Shown piece after piece: positions 52,016-62,609 of a stretch of DNA of 64,000 nucleotides. The notes below the pieces were generated by a model, which saw only the letters and a program-made list of their open reading frames with translations, had not been told where the DNA came from and searched no databases. Position 1 is the first letter of the stretch. Each line of letters begins with the position of its first letter. This stretch comes from Variovorax fucosicus. Lineage in GTDB: Bacteria; Pseudomonadota; Gammaproteobacteria; Burkholderiales; Burkholderiaceae_C. The stretch spans positions 1-64,000 of the forward strand of contig NZ_JASZYU010000003.1 of assembly GCF_030316825.1 (NCBI RefSeq). The letters run 5' to 3'. The translations under genes were made by a program, and so were the position numbers.

Positions 52016-53485
52016 CTATTTGCCTTGGGGCGCGGAGGGCTTGACGCCCGCCGCACGCGGCATCCGGATGTGCGCCGCGAGGCCGCGGCCGGGGGTGCTG
52101 GTGAGCGCGAAGGTGCCGCCCATGCGGTCGATGTTCTTGGCCACGATCGACAGGCCCAGCCCGGCGCCCGCGGCCGAAGTCCGCGCTGCGTCGCCCCGAA
52201 AGAACGGTTTGGTCAATTGCGACAGCAGCGCAGGCGCCACGCCGGCGCCGTGGTCGCGCACCTTGATCAGCACCGCGTCGTTGTGCGCCTGGGCCTGGAT
52301 GTTGATGTCGGCCACGCCGCTGGCGGGCGATTTGCCATAGCGCCGCGCGTTCTCGACCAGGTTGGAGATCACGCGCGTGAGTTCGACCTCATCGGCCATC
52401 ACGGCCAGGTCGGACGCCACGTCGACCTTGATCTTTACGTCTTCGTGGTCCTGCACCGCGTAGGTGCAGGCGTCGATCACGTCGCGCAGGAGCACCGGCT
52501 TGAAGTCCACATGGTCGGGGCGCGCGTAGTCGAGGAACTTGTCGATGATGGCGTCGAGCTGCGCGATGTCTGCCGCCATGTGGTTGCGCGCGTCTTCATC
52601 TTCCACGCTCATCTCGGTTTCGAGCCGCAGCCGCGCCAGGGGCGTGCGCAGGTCGTGCGAGATGCCGGCCAGCATGATGGCCCGGTCCTGCTCGATCTTG
52701 GCCAACTGGTCGGCCATGCGGTTGAAACCGATGTTCACCGCGCGAATCTCGTTGGTGCGCGCGCGCTCGTCGAGCCGGTGCGCCTCGTACTCGCCGTCGC
52801 GCACCTCGCGCGCGGCGCGCGAGAGCTGGCTCAGAGGTCGGTTGATGAAGCGCGTGATCAGCGCGGCACCGGTCAGCGAAAGCGCCATCGCCGTGATCAG
52901 CCACACGAGCCAGGTGCGCCCGCCGACGCGGCTGAAGCGGGTCGGGTCGAGCAGCAGCCAGTAGTTGTCGCTTTCGATGGTGAAGCCGATCCAGAGGCCC
53001 GGCTCGTTGTTTACGCGGCTCGCGACGTTGGTGCCTTCACCGAGCTGGTCGATCAGCTCTTCGGTCACGCGTTGGTCAAGGGCGCCGGTGGTGTAGGCCT
53101 CGAAGCGGTCGTTCGGCTCGCGCGGCAGGATGCGCACGCCTTCCTGGTCGGCCAGCGTCTTGATCAGCGACACGCGGGTGATCGCGTCCGAGTACACCAG
53201 TGCCGCACGGGTCAGGTTGACCAGCGAGGCGATCTGGTGCGCGGTCTGGATCGCGCGCGGCTCGTACTCGAGCTGGCGGAACGTCTGCAGCCAGGCCACC
53301 GTGCTGCCGACCAGCAGCAGGGCGAGCAGGAAAAAGGTGCGCCAGAAGAGGCTGAAGCCGAGCTTGAGCCGCCTGCGGTTCCTGCTGGGGCTGCTGCCTT
53401 CGAGCGGGCTCGGCAACGTCAGCTGCGAGCTGTCCTCGGCCAGCGGGCTCGGCTGCGTCGTCTGGGGGCCGAACGCAGTGGACAC
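52016..53485 (-). CDS. envZ: EnvZ-like sensor histidine kinase
   Basis: Partner of the OmpR-like regulator encoded just upstream. From GTG 53485 the protein is 489 aa. A Ser/Pro-rich cytoplasmic lead (PSPL twice) is followed by a first span (LFWRTFFLLALLLVGSTVAW), a periplasmic domain of ~130 residues, and a second span. HAMP, the H-box AGISHDLRTPLARLRLE, N-box LVENARRYG and G-box GAGLGLSIV follow. The start is uncertain: an ATG at 53533 would overlap the regulator by 43 bases. Confidence 0.9.
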   Translation of the reverse strand: MSTAFGPQTTQPSPLAEDSSQLTLPSPLEGSSPSRNRRRLKLGFSLFWRTFFLLALLLVGSTVAWLQTFRQLEYEPRAIQTAHQIASLVNLTRAALVYSDAITRVSLIKTLADQEGVRILPREPNDRFEAYTTGALDQRVTEELIDQLGEGTNVASRVNNEPGLWIGFTIESDNYWLLLDPTRFSRVGGRTWLVWLITAMALSLTGAALITRFINRPLSQLSRAAREVRDGEYEAHRLDERARTNEIRAVNIGFNRMADQLAKIEQDRAIMLAGISHDLRTPLARLRLETEMSVEDEDARNHMAADIAQLDAIIDKFLDYARPDHVDFKPVLLRDVIDACTYAVQDHEDVKIKVDVASDLAVMADEVELTRVISNLVENARRYGKSPASGVADINIQAQAHNDAVLIKVRDHGAGVAPALLSQLTKPFFRGDAARTSAAGAGLGLSIVAKNIDRMGGTFALTSTPGRGLAAHIRMPRAAGVKPSAPQGK

Positions 53486-53490
53486 CGGGT

Positions 53491-54222
53491 TCAGGTCGTG
53501 CCGTCCGGCACGAACACGTAGCCGACGCCCCAAACGGTCTGGATGTAGCGCGGCGCCGCGGCATCGGACTCGACCAGCTTGCGCAGCCGCGAGATCTGCA
53601 CGTCAAGGCTGCGGTCGAAGGGTTCGAACTCGCGGCCGCGGGCCAGCTGGGCCAGCTTCTCGCGCGACAGCGGCTGGCGCGGATGGCGCACCAGCGCCTT
53701 CAGCATCGCGAACTCGCCGGTGGTTAGCGAGAGCTCTTCGCCGTCCTTGCGCAAGGTGCGCGAGCCGAGGTCGAAGCTGAAGGGGCCGAAGCTCACGGTT
53801 TCGTTGTCGGTTGAAGGGGCACCCGGCGCTTCGAGGGGTGGACGGCGGCGCAGCACGGCGTGCACACGCGCCAGCAGTTCGCGTGGATTGAATGGCTTGC
53901 CGAGGTAGTCGTCGGCGCCGACCTCGAGGCCGACGATGCGGTCGACGTCTTCGCCTTTGGCGGTGAGCATGATGATCGGCGTTCGGTCGTTGGCGGCACG
54001 CAGGCGGCGGCAGACCGAGAGGCCGTCTTCGCCCGGCATCATCAGGTCGAGCACGATCAGGTCAACCGTGTCGCGCAGCAGGATGCGGTTGAGCGCCTTG
54101 CCGTCTTCCGCAACGATCACCTCGAAACCTTCCTGCGTCAGGTAGCGGCGCAACAGGTCGCGGATGCGGGCGTCGTCGTCGACGATGACGATCTTGTCGG
54201 TGCGGGCAGGAACTTGATTCAT
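53491..54222 (-). CDS. ompR: OmpR-family response regulator
   Basis: A 243-aa regulator very close to E. coli OmpR. VIVDDDARIRDLLRRYL, LIVLDLMMPGEDGLSVCRRL with the phospho-aspartate, and IVGLEVGADDYLGKPFNPRELLAR are visible, followed by a winged-helix output domain. ATG 54222; a longer frame to 54276 lacks similarity. It should control porin or osmotic-response genes with the kinase downstream. Confidence 0.94.
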   Translation of the reverse strand: MNQVPARTDKIVIVDDDARIRDLLRRYLTQEGFEVIVAEDGKALNRILLRDTVDLIVLDLMMPGEDGLSVCRRLRAANDRTPIIMLTAKGEDVDRIVGLEVGADDYLGKPFNPRELLARVHAVLRRRPPLEAPGAPSTDNETVSFGPFSFDLGSRTLRKDGEELSLTTGEFAMLKALVRHPRQPLSREKLAQLARGREFEPFDRSLDVQISRLRKLVESDAAAPRYIQTVWGVGYVFVPDGTT

Positions 54223-54394
54223 TTCAACAACACTGAATTTGTAACAACGCCAATTCTGAATGCGTTGGTACGCCATTGAGCGGGTTTCGCCGCCGCGTTG
54301 ACACTAAGTTACAAAACTTGCGGCCGCTCGCTTTAGCGCCACCATAGCGCCATGGCGAGGTGGCAGAGTGCATTGGTAACGACTGCCATCTGCA

Positions 54395-54748
54395 ATGCGA
54401 TCCATCCTCCGTACCCTGCCTTTAGTGCTTGCCAGTGTCTGCGCACCGTTGTGGGCAGCGCCCGAGGGCTACCTGCGAATCAGTGATCAGCAGCGCAACG
54501 AACTGCGCGGTGCAGTCGAGGGGCATCGCGCCGCCAGGCGTGACGAGGTGCAGCGCGAAGACGCCGCAGCCGGTCGGCGTCTGACGGCAGCCGAGCGGCT
54601 CGAGTTGCGCGAGCAATTGCGGCGCCAATGGCGGGAATCGTCGGCCGCGCTGCATTCGGCAGAATCGCAACCGGCCGAACGCATGGTGCCGGTGCCCGTT
54701 GCCGATGCCCTGCCGACGCGGCCCGCGGCACGCAGCCAGCGCCCGTGA
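54395..54748 (+). CDS. Secreted hypothetical protein
   Basis: A 117-aa protein with signal peptide MRSILRTLPLVLASVCAPLWA and a charged helical mature part rich in Arg, Glu and Gln (AERLELREQLRRQWRE), then a Pro/Ala tail. Function unknown; periplasmic location is likely. No strong ribosome site is seen before the ATG. Confidence 0.65.
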   Translation: MRSILRTLPLVLASVCAPLWAAPEGYLRISDQQRNELRGAVEGHRAARRDEVQREDAAAGRRLTAAERLELREQLRRQWRESSAALHSAESQPAERMVPVPVADALPTRPAARSQRP

Positions 54749-54799
54749 GTCGGGTGCCCTTGGGGCACCCGCACCTTCCCTTTCATCGAAAGACTTGAT

Positions 54800-55495
54800 T
54801 TGAATGCTATTAAATTCATAGCGTCCTGCGCGCTGTTGGCAGGCGCGGGCGCTGTTCTTGCCCAGAATCCCCCGCCGCAGAACGTGCTGCAGCTGTCGGC
54901 CAGCGGCACGGTCGAGGTGCAACAGGATCTGCTCAGCATGACGTTGTCCACCACGCGCGACGGCACCGACGCCGCTGCCGTGCAGAGTCAACTCAAGGCT
55001 GCGCTCGATACCGCACTGACCGAGGCACGCAAGACCGCCCAGCCCGGCCAGCTCGATGTGCGCACCGGCAATTTCAGCCTGGTACCGCGCTACACCCGTG
55101 AGGGCAAGATCAACGGCTGGCAGGGCTCGACCGAACTGGTGCTCGAAGGCCGCGACTTCCCGCGCATCACCCAGGCGGCCGGGCGCATCACCACGCTCAA
55201 TGTCGGCAACGTCGGCTTCGCCCTGAGCCGGGAGCAGCGCACCAAGGTCGAGGTCGAAGCGCAGACGATCGCGATCGACGCGTTCAAGCAGAAAGCCGGC
55301 GAACTTGCCAAGGGCTTCGGCTTCGGCGGCTACACGCTGCGCGAGGTGTCGGTCAATTCGAACCAGGGAGACCCCGGCCGGCCGCGCATGATGGCGGCGC
55401 AGGCCAAGTCGTTCTCGTCCGATGCGGCAGTGCCGGTCGAGGCCGGCAAGACCAGCGTGGTCGTCACCGTCTCCGGCTCAGTCCAACTGAAGTAA
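54800..55495 (+). CDS. SIMPL-domain (DUF541) periplasmic protein
   Basis: A 231-aa protein with a signal peptide ending LAGAGAVLAQ, then a DUF541/SIMPL domain. Typical parts are VLQLSASGTVEVQQDLLSMT, VRTGNFSLVPRY and the C-terminal VVVTVSGSVQLK. The family is found in the periplasm or outer membrane; no reaction is known. The start codon is TTG at 54800; no ATG in frame keeps the signal peptide. A small GCTAT...ATAGC hairpin (54806-54822) overlaps the first codons. Confidence 0.85.
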   Translation: MNAIKFIASCALLAGAGAVLAQNPPPQNVLQLSASGTVEVQQDLLSMTLSTTRDGTDAAAVQSQLKAALDTALTEARKTAQPGQLDVRTGNFSLVPRYTREGKINGWQGSTELVLEGRDFPRITQAAGRITTLNVGNVGFALSREQRTKVEVEAQTIAIDAFKQKAGELAKGFGFGGYTLREVSVNSNQGDPGRPRMMAAQAKSFSSDAAVPVEAGKTSVVVTVSGSVQLK

Positions 55496-55519
55496 GCACC
55501 TGGCACCGGACCCCTTCGT

Positions 55520-55617
55520 GGAACACCGCGGAACCGGCTCCGCCGGTCCGCCGGTGTTGCCCCCGGTCAGGGGGAAGGCGAAGCGACACGCAGTGCGCGA
55601 AGCCTGGGGGCGAGCAA
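55520..55617 (+). repeat. Intergenic palindromic repeat abutting bdhA
   Basis: Homologous, in the opposite orientation, to 30118-30213. Contains the imperfect stem AACACCGCGG...CCGCCGGTGTT, the CCCCCGGTCAGGGGG hairpin and AGCCTGGGGGCGAGC. It ends one base before the bdhA stop codon. Confidence 0.8.
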
Positions 55618-56388
<771 letters not shown>

Positions 56389-56477
56389 ATGGATGAATCT
56401 CCGAATGAATTAGGATGCAATGCGACCATTATCCGCAGCCGCAACGGCGCCCCTCGCAGCCGGATCGGCTTCTTTCC

Positions 56478-57434
56478 ATGACTGAACCCACCCTTCATTT
56501 CACCCCCTGCGAAGATGCCGCCGGCGGCCACCGCATGGCCTGGTGGCAGTGGGGTGACGCGGCCGCTTCACGCGTGGTGGTGTGCGTGCACGGGCTGACG
56601 CGGCAGGGCCGCGATTTCGACGAACTGGCCAAGGCACTGGTGGTGCGCGCCGGCGGCAGCGTGCGCGTGGTGTGCCCCGACGTGGTCGGGCGCGGGCAGA
56701 GCGACTGGCTGCGCGATCCCGCCGGCTACCAGATCCCGTTCTATGCGGCCGACATGCTGGCGCTGCTGGCGCAATTGCACCGGGAGCAGCCGATAGCCAC
56801 GCTCGACTACGTGGGCACCAGCATGGGCGGGCTGATCGGCATGGTGCTCGCGGGCAATCGCGAGCTGCCGCTGCCGGCCCCGATCCGCCGGCTGGTGCTC
56901 AACGACGTCGGCCCGGCGCTCGATCCCGATGCGCTGCGCCGCATCGGCGCCTATGTGGGGCAGGGCGGTCGCTATGCGTCGATGGCCGATGCGGCTGCTG
57001 CGCTGTGGTCGCTCTCGGCCACGTTCGGCCCGCATACTTCCGCGCAATGGGCCGAACTCTCGCGCCACATGGTGGCGCCGTCCGCGCAACGCAATGCCGA
57101 TGGCAGTGGCAAGGTCGACGCCGACGCTGCGCCGGGCGATGGCCCGTTCGTGCTGCACTACGACCCGGCGATTGCCGTGCCCCTGCGCGCGTTCACCCCC
57201 GAATCGACGGCCCAGGCCGAAACCGTGATGTGGGCGCTGTATGACGCGATCACGGCCCAGACCCTGCTGCTGCGCGGCGCGCAATCGGACTTGCTGCGAC
57301 CGGCCACGGCGGTGGCCATGACGCAGCGCGGGCCACGCGCCACCCTGGTCGAGTTCGAAGGCGTGGGCCACGCGCCGACCCTGGTCGTACCGGATCAATA
57401 CGGCGCAATCACCTCATTTTTGTTTTCCCCGTGA
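56478..57434 (+). CDS. Alpha/beta hydrolase
   Basis: A 318-aa alpha/beta-hydrolase-fold protein with VCVHGLTRQGRDFDELA (oxyanion region), DVVGRGQSDWL, the nucleophile elbow YVGTSMGGLIGM (serine) and the late histidine EGVGHAPTL. Substrate unknown. GTGA overlap with relA suggests coupled translation. Confidence 0.88.
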   Translation: MTEPTLHFTPCEDAAGGHRMAWWQWGDAAASRVVVCVHGLTRQGRDFDELAKALVVRAGGSVRVVCPDVVGRGQSDWLRDPAGYQIPFYAADMLALLAQLHREQPIATLDYVGTSMGGLIGMVLAGNRELPLPAPIRRLVLNDVGPALDPDALRRIGAYVGQGGRYASMADAAAALWSLSATFGPHTSAQWAELSRHMVAPSAQRNADGSGKVDADAAPGDGPFVLHYDPAIAVPLRAFTPESTAQAETVMWALYDAITAQTLLLRGAQSDLLRPATAVAMTQRGPRATLVEFEGVGHAPTLVVPDQYGAITSFLFSP

Positions 57435-59665
57435 AGCGTGAACTCTCCAGCCCCTCGTCCTTGAAATTGTCGGAGCCCGTGGTCGACTACCCGCTGTCGG
57501 CCGCCACGGCCGACAGCACGCCGGTGCAGGCCAACATGCTGGCGCGCGCACGTGCGTTCGCGGAGCCGCTGATCGCCGATGAAACCCTGGACACCGGCGA
57601 AAACACACTGGGCCATGCCGACGCGGTGGCCGCGATCGTGGCTGCGATGGGTGGCTCCGAAGCAATGCAGGCGGCGAGCTACCTGGTCTATTCGTGCCAG
57701 CACCTGAACCGACCGCAGGAGGTGATCGCCAAGGTGTTCGGCGACAACTTTGCGGCGCTGGCGGTGGAGACCACCAAGCTGGTCTATGTGCAGCAGCAGA
57801 CGCGCACCGCCGCGGCCGGCTCGCACACCGACGGTGCCGGCAACCAGACCGAGAACGTGCGCAAGATGCTGCTGGCGTTCTCGCGCGATCTGCGCGTGGT
57901 GATGCTGCGGCTCGCTTCGCGGCTGCAAACGCTGCGTCACGCGGCCGCGGCCAAACAGCCGGTGGCCGAGAACGTGGCTCGCGAGTCGCTGCAGGTCTTC
58001 GCGCCACTCGCCAACCGGCTCGGGATCTGGCAGGTCAAGTGGGAGATCGAAGACCTCTCGTTCCGCTTTCTCGAACCCGAAACCTACCAGCTGATTGCGC
58101 GGCTGCTCGACGAAAAGCGCACCGAGCGCGAAGGCCACATCGAGCAGTTGCGCTCGCAGCTCGAGCAGGATCTGGCAAGCCAGGGCGTGCGTGCCACGGT
58201 GCAGGGCCGCCCGAAGAACATTTACAGCATCGTCAAGAAGATGCGCGGCAAGTCGCTCGACTTTGCGCAGGTGTTCGACATCCTCGCGCTGCGCGTGATC
58301 GTGCAGGACGTGAAGGACTGCTACGCCGCGCTGGCCTGGGTGCATTCGCACTTCCAGCCGATCGACGAGGAGTTCGACGACTACATCGCCCGGCCCAAGG
58401 CGAACGGCTACCAGTCGCTGCACACCGTGGTGCGCGAAATGGCCGATGGCCGGGCCGGCAAGCCGATCGAGATCCAGATCCGCACCGAACAGATGCACGA
58501 TCACGCCGAGCACGGCGTGGCCGCGCACTGGGCCTACAAGGAAGCCGGGCCCAAGGGCTACGCCGGCGTATGGGCCGGCGGCGAGTACGACGCCAAGATC
58601 GCGGTGCTGCGCCAGTTGCTGGCCTGGGAGCGCGATCTGTCGGACGGCCAGCAGGGCCAGGGGCTTTTCGACGACCGAATTTATGTCTTGACGCCGGACG
58701 CCGCGATCGTGGAGTTGCCCCAGGGCGCCACTGCGGTCGACTTCGCCTACACCGTGCACACCAGCCTGGGCCATCGCTGCCGCGGCGCACGCATCGACGG
58801 CGCCATGGTGCCGCTCAACACGCCGCTGCAGAACGGGCAGACCGTCGAGATCATCGCGGCCAAGGAAGGCGGCCCGTCGCGCGACTGGCTCAATGCCGAG
58901 CTGGGTTACCTGGTGAGCCACCGGGCACGTGCCAAGGTACGTGCCTGGTTCAATGCGCAGGTCACGCACGAAACCGTGGCGCGCGGACGCGAGGCGGTCG
59001 AAAAGTTGCTGCAGCGCGAAGGCAAGACGGCGCTCAAGCTCGATGATCTCGCGTCGCGGCTCGGCTTCAAGTCGGCCGACGACCTGTTCGAGGTGGTGGG
59101 CAAGGACGAGTTCTCGTTGCGCAATATCGAGACGCTGCTGCGGCCGCCCGAACCAGCGCCAGGCCCCGATGACGGGGTGCTGATCCGCAAATCCCGCGCG
59201 ACCGAAAAGGGGGTGCAGGGCGGCGTGCTGGTGGTCGGCGTGTCGTCGCTGATGACGCAGCTGGCCAAGTGTTGCCGACCGGCGCCGCCCGACGCGATCG
59301 GCGGCTTCGTCACGCGCGGCCATGGCGTCAGCATCCATCGTGTCGACTGCAGCAACTTCCGCACGATGGTTTCGCAAAGCGCCGAGCGCGTGATCGAGGT
59401 CGAATGGGGCGCCAAGAAGGGCGAGGAAGGCGCGGTCTACGCGGTCGACGTGGCGGTAGAGGCGCTGGATCGTCAGGGCCTGTTGCGCGACATCTCCGAG
59501 GTTTTCGCACGCGAAAAGATGAACGTCATCGGCGTGCAGACCCAGTCGGTCAAGGGCACCGCGTGGATGACCTTCACCATCGAAATCGCCGACGCGGCGC
59601 GGCTGGCGCAGGTTCTGCGCATCGTGGGCGCCGTGGAGGGCGTACGCCATGCCCGCCGCCGCTGA
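57431..59665 (+). CDS. relA: (p)ppGpp synthetase RelA
   Basis: Ribosome-linked stringent-response synthetase. A 744-aa Rel protein with HD-like, synthetase, TGS (YVLTPDAAIVELPQGATAVD) and C-terminal ACT domains. The synthetase region has EFDDYIARPKANGYQSLHTV, the EFDD form typical of RelA rather than the RxKD form of bifunctional enzymes. The N-terminal domain lacks the HD pair (SYLVYSC where HD is expected), so hydrolase activity should be absent. Start GTG 57431. Confidence 0.94.
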   Translation: MKRELSSPSSLKLSEPVVDYPLSAATADSTPVQANMLARARAFAEPLIADETLDTGENTLGHADAVAAIVAAMGGSEAMQAASYLVYSCQHLNRPQEVIAKVFGDNFAALAVETTKLVYVQQQTRTAAAGSHTDGAGNQTENVRKMLLAFSRDLRVVMLRLASRLQTLRHAAAAKQPVAENVARESLQVFAPLANRLGIWQVKWEIEDLSFRFLEPETYQLIARLLDEKRTEREGHIEQLRSQLEQDLASQGVRATVQGRPKNIYSIVKKMRGKSLDFAQVFDILALRVIVQDVKDCYAALAWVHSHFQPIDEEFDDYIARPKANGYQSLHTVVREMADGRAGKPIEIQIRTEQMHDHAEHGVAAHWAYKEAGPKGYAGVWAGGEYDAKIAVLRQLLAWERDLSDGQQGQGLFDDRIYVLTPDAAIVELPQGATAVDFAYTVHTSLGHRCRGARIDGAMVPLNTPLQNGQTVEIIAAKEGGPSRDWLNAELGYLVSHRARAKVRAWFNAQVTHETVARGREAVEKLLQREGKTALKLDDLASRLGFKSADDLFEVVGKDEFSLRNIETLLRPPEPAPGPDDGVLIRKSRATEKGVQGGVLVVGVSSLMTQLAKCCRPAPPDAIGGFVTRGHGVSIHRVDCSNFRTMVSQSAERVIEVEWGAKKGEEGAVYAVDVAVEALDRQGLLRDISEVFAREKMNVIGVQTQSVKGTAWMTFTIEIADAARLAQVLRIVGAVEGVRHARRR

Positions 59666-59711
59666 GCGGAATGCCGCCAAACCACTGCTATAATCTGAGG
59701 CTGCACACATC

Positions 59712-59788
59712 AGGCCCATAGCTCAGCTGGTTAGAGCGCTTCCTTGACATGGAAGAGGTCGGCGATTCGAATTCGTCTGGGCCTACCA
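59712..59788 (+). tRNA. tRNA-Val (GAC)
   Basis: 77 nt with CCA encoded. Acceptor AGGCCCA/TGGGCCT; D arm GCTC...GAGC; anticodon stem CTTCC/GGAAG around loop TTGACAT (anticodon GAC); T arm GGCGA-TTCGAAT-TCGTC. Confidence 0.95.
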
Positions 59789-59810
59789 AATACGCGTGAA
59801 CAACGTGAAC

Positions 59811-59839
59811 AAAAGCCACTCGTTAGAGTGGCTTTTTTC
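59811..59839 (+). terminator. Rho-independent terminator after tRNA-Val
   Basis: AGCCACTC (59814-59821) pairs with GAGTGGCT (59826-59833) and is followed by a run of T. It can end transcripts from relA and the tRNA. Confidence 0.9.
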
Positions 59840-59913
59840 TTGGCTCGACGATCGGGCTACGCCATCCGTAGGAGGCGACAGTTGATTCAAATGTGTTAAC
59901 TTGTGTGCCTGCC

Positions 59914-60303
59914 GTGACAACCCCGACCCCCATCGACCTCCTGCATCCGCCGCCGCTCGATCCGGCGGTCGAAGAATTGCGGCTGGCGTCCCTGCTGCGC
60001 CAGGCGCCGCTCGAGTTTGCGCGCGTGGTCTATGGGCTGAACGACCGCGCCAGCGGGCGCGCCGGCACCATGGCGGCCGAAGAAGTGGCGCGCACGGTGC
60101 GCCAGGGCTCGCCGGTCACGCGGGAACGTGCCGAACAGCGCGCCCGGGCGTATTTGCCCGTGGCGGGCCATGAGCACTGCCCGCGCTGCTGGGTTTTCAA
60201 TGGCATCAAGAGTCCGCTGCATTACCGCGATGCGAACGACGAGCGCCCCGAAACTGCAACCTGCAAGGTCTGTGGCGCCGAATACACCAGTTCGCTGGAA
60301 TAG
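59914..60303 (+). CDS. Small zinc-ribbon-like protein, unknown function
   Basis: About 129 aa from GTG 59914 (GTG 59893 would add seven residues). The first part is helical (VEELRLASLLRQAPLEFARV). The C-terminus has two CxxC pairs, HCPRCWVF and TCKVCGAEY, spaced about 30 residues apart, as in a zinc ribbon. I do not recognise a named family. It is alone between a terminator and phaR. Confidence 0.7.
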   Translation: MTTPTPIDLLHPPPLDPAVEELRLASLLRQAPLEFARVVYGLNDRASGRAGTMAAEEVARTVRQGSPVTRERAEQRARAYLPVAGHEHCPRCWVFNGIKSPLHYRDANDERPETATCKVCGAEYTSSLE

Positions 60304-60422
60304 CGCGGGCGCCGCCCGGCGCGCAAGCGCGGCACCGGTCAGGGTAAACCTTGGCGCGGTGCAGCAAAACCGCTCCCTAGAATGCCTCGGGCGCGATCGC
60401 GTCCCCAAGTGAAGGAGTCCCA

Positions 60423-60956
60423 TTGCAGAGCAAGAAAGTCGGCGCCAAGCCGGCCCTCCGGGTGATCAAGAAGTACCCGAACCGAAGGCTGTACGACACC
60501 GACACTTCGACCTACATCACGTTGGCCGAGGTCAAGCAACTGGTCATGTCGAAGGCGGCGTTCGTGGTTCGCGACGCCAAGTCCGGTGACGACCTGACGC
60601 GCAGCATCCTGCTGCAGATCATCCTGGAAGAAGAGGCCGGCGGCGCGCCGATGTTCACCGAGCAGGTGCTGGCCAGCATCATCCGTTTCTATGGCCAGGC
60701 GATGCAGAGCTACATGGGCCCCTACCTCGAAAAGAACATCCAGGCGATGACCGAGGTGCAGGCCCAGCTCAGCGAAAAGGCCGAAGGCCTGACGCCGGAA
60801 ATGTGGTCGCACTTCATGACCGCGCAGTCGCCGGTGTTGCAGGGCCTGATGGGTAACTACGTCGAGCAATCCAAGACCGTGTTCCTGCAGATGCAGGAGC
60901 AAATGAAGAAGAACACCGAACAGGTTCTGGGCGCATTTGGCCTCAAGCGACCCTGA
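60423..60956 (+). CDS. phaR: Polyhydroxyalkanoate synthesis repressor PhaR
   Basis: DNA-binding regulator of PHB granule genes. A 177-aa protein with the PHB/PHA accumulation regulator domain RVIKKYPNRRLYDTDTSTYI at residues 13-32 and a helical PHB-binding middle (IIRFYGQAMQSYMGPYLE). Start TTG 60423 with ribosome site AAGGAG five bases upstream decides the start. Confidence 0.94.
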   Translation: MQSKKVGAKPALRVIKKYPNRRLYDTDTSTYITLAEVKQLVMSKAAFVVRDAKSGDDLTRSILLQIILEEEAGGAPMFTEQVLASIIRFYGQAMQSYMGPYLEKNIQAMTEVQAQLSEKAEGLTPEMWSHFMTAQSPVLQGLMGNYVEQSKTVFLQMQEQMKKNTEQVLGAFGLKRP

Positions 60957-60995
60957 GGCCGGCTCCGGCGGCGATAGCTGGGACAATACGGGGAT

Positions 60996-62402
60996 ATGAG
61001 TGAAGTTGCCTCCCCCGAACGAACCGCCACCGCTGCGGCGCCCAAAGTGGGCTTTGTGAGCCTGGGCTGCCCCAAGGCCCTGACCGATTCCGAATTGATC
61101 CTGACCCGGCTGAGCGCCGAGGGCTACGAAACTTCGAAGACTTTCGAGGGCGCTGATCTCGTCATCGTCAACACCTGCGGCTTCATCGACGATGCGGTCA
61201 AGGAAAGCCTCGACACCATCGGCGAGGCGCTGGCCGCCAATGGCCGGGTGATCGTCACGGGCTGTCTCGGTGCCAAGGCCGGCGAAGACGGCGGCAACAT
61301 GGTGCGCCAGATGCACCCGAGCGTGCTGGCCGTGACCGGCCCGCATGCGACGCAGGAGGTGATGGATGCCGTGCATGCCAACCTGCCCAAGCCGCACGAC
61401 CCCTTCGTCGACCTGGTGCCCAACAGCTTCGGCATTGCAGGCCTGAAGCTCACGCCGCGCCACTACGCCTACCTGAAGATCAGCGAGGGTTGCAATCACC
61501 GCTGCACCTTCTGCATCATCCCGTCGATGCGCGGCGACCTGGTGTCGCGGCCGATCGGCGATGTGCTGAACGAAGCCCGGGCACTGTTCGAAGGCGGCGT
61601 GAAGGAGCTGCTGGTCATCAGCCAGGACACCTCGGCCTATGGCGTCGACACCAAGTACCGCATGGGTTTCTTCAACGGCAAGCCGGTCAAGACGCGCATG
61701 CTCGATCTGGTGCGCGAACTGGGCGAGATCGCCGAACCCTACGGCGCCTGGGTGCGGTTGCACTATGTGTACCCTTACCCGAGCGTGGACGACGTGATTC
61801 CGCTGATGGCGAGCGGCAGGGTGCTGCCTTACCTGGACGTGCCGCTGCAGCACAGCCACCCGGCCGTGTTGAAGCGCATGAAACGGCCGGCCAGCGGCGA
61901 ACGCAATCTCGAGCGCATCGCGAAATGGCGCGAGCTGTGTCCCGAACTCGTGATCCGCAGCACGTTCATCGCGGGGTTCCCCGGCGAAACCGAGGAAGAG
62001 TTCGAGCACCTGCTCGATTTCATCCGCGAGGCCGGGATCGACCGGGCCGGTTGCTTCGCCTACAGCGCTGTCTCCGGTGCCGCGGCGAACGAGATTCCGG
62101 GCATGTTGCCGGAAGCCGAGCGCGAAGCGCGGCGCGCACGGTTCATGGAAGTGGCCGAGTCGGTGTCGATCGCGCGGCTGCGGCGACGCATCGGCGCGAG
62201 CATGCAGGTGCTGGTCGATTCGGCGCCGGGCATGGGCCGCAAGGGCGGGGTTGGCCGCAGCTATGCCGATGCACCAGAGATCGACGGCGTGGTGCGGCTG
62301 CTGCCGCCCGAGAAGATCAGCAAGACGCTGAAGGTCGGTGAGTTCACGCGCGCCCGCATCGTCGGCGCCGAGGGCCACGACCTCGTTGCGGTGCCGGTGT
62401 GA
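60996..62402 (+). CDS. rimO: Ribosomal protein S12 methylthiotransferase RimO
   Basis: Radical-SAM enzyme that adds a methylthio group to an aspartate of S12. A 468-aa protein. The N-terminal cluster domain has [14 protein letters not shown] and [15 protein letters not shown], the radical-SAM motif is [18 protein letters not shown], and a C-terminal TRAM domain follows. Confidence 0.96.
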   Translation: MSEVASPERTATAAAPKVGFVSLGCPKALTDSELILTRLSAEGYETSKTFEGADLVIVNTCGFIDDAVKESLDTIGEALAANGRVIVTGCLGAKAGEDGGNMVRQMHPSVLAVTGPHATQEVMDAVHANLPKPHDPFVDLVPNSFGIAGLKLTPRHYAYLKISEGCNHRCTFCIIPSMRGDLVSRPIGDVLNEARALFEGGVKELLVISQDTSAYGVDTKYRMGFFNGKPVKTRMLDLVRELGEIAEPYGAWVRLHYVYPYPSVDDVIPLMASGRVLPYLDVPLQHSHPAVLKRMKRPASGERNLERIAKWRELCPELVIRSTFIAGFPGETEEEFEHLLDFIREAGIDRAGCFAYSAVSGAAANEIPGMLPEAEREARRARFMEVAESVSIARLRRRIGASMQVLVDSAPGMGRKGGVGRSYADAPEIDGVVRLLPPEKISKTLKVGEFTRARIVGAEGHDLVAVPV

Positions 62403-62430
62403 GAGTGCATTGACACTGCTGACCGGACAA

Positions 62431-62460
62431 CAAAAAAGCCACCGGAGACCGGTGGCTTTG
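62431..62460. terminator. Bidirectional terminator between rimO and tRNA-Leu
   Basis: AGCCACCGG (62437-62445) pairs with CCGGTGGCT (62449-62457). T runs lie on both sides: three on plus and six on minus. It should end rimO and, more strongly, the minus-strand tRNA-Leu transcript. Confidence 0.88.
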
Positions 62461-62494
62461 ATGGAGAAATCCCGACAAGGGATCTATTTAAACT

Positions 62495-62579
<85 letters not shown>

Positions 62580-62609
62580 CCACATGTTGCAAGAAGCTTG
62601 CAACGCGTT

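Noticed and set aside
53395..53470. PSPL repeats at the EnvZ N-terminus as another copy of the palindromic family
   Set aside because: Peptide looks similar to the CobQ insert, but no clear hairpin or base-level match to the family was found.
54806..54822. GCTAT...ATAGC hairpin over the SIMPL gene start as a regulatory element
   Set aside because: Only a five-base stem within coding sequence; too short to claim.
59882..59895. TTGATTCAAATGTG as an FNR box
   Set aside because: The second half does not match ATCAA.
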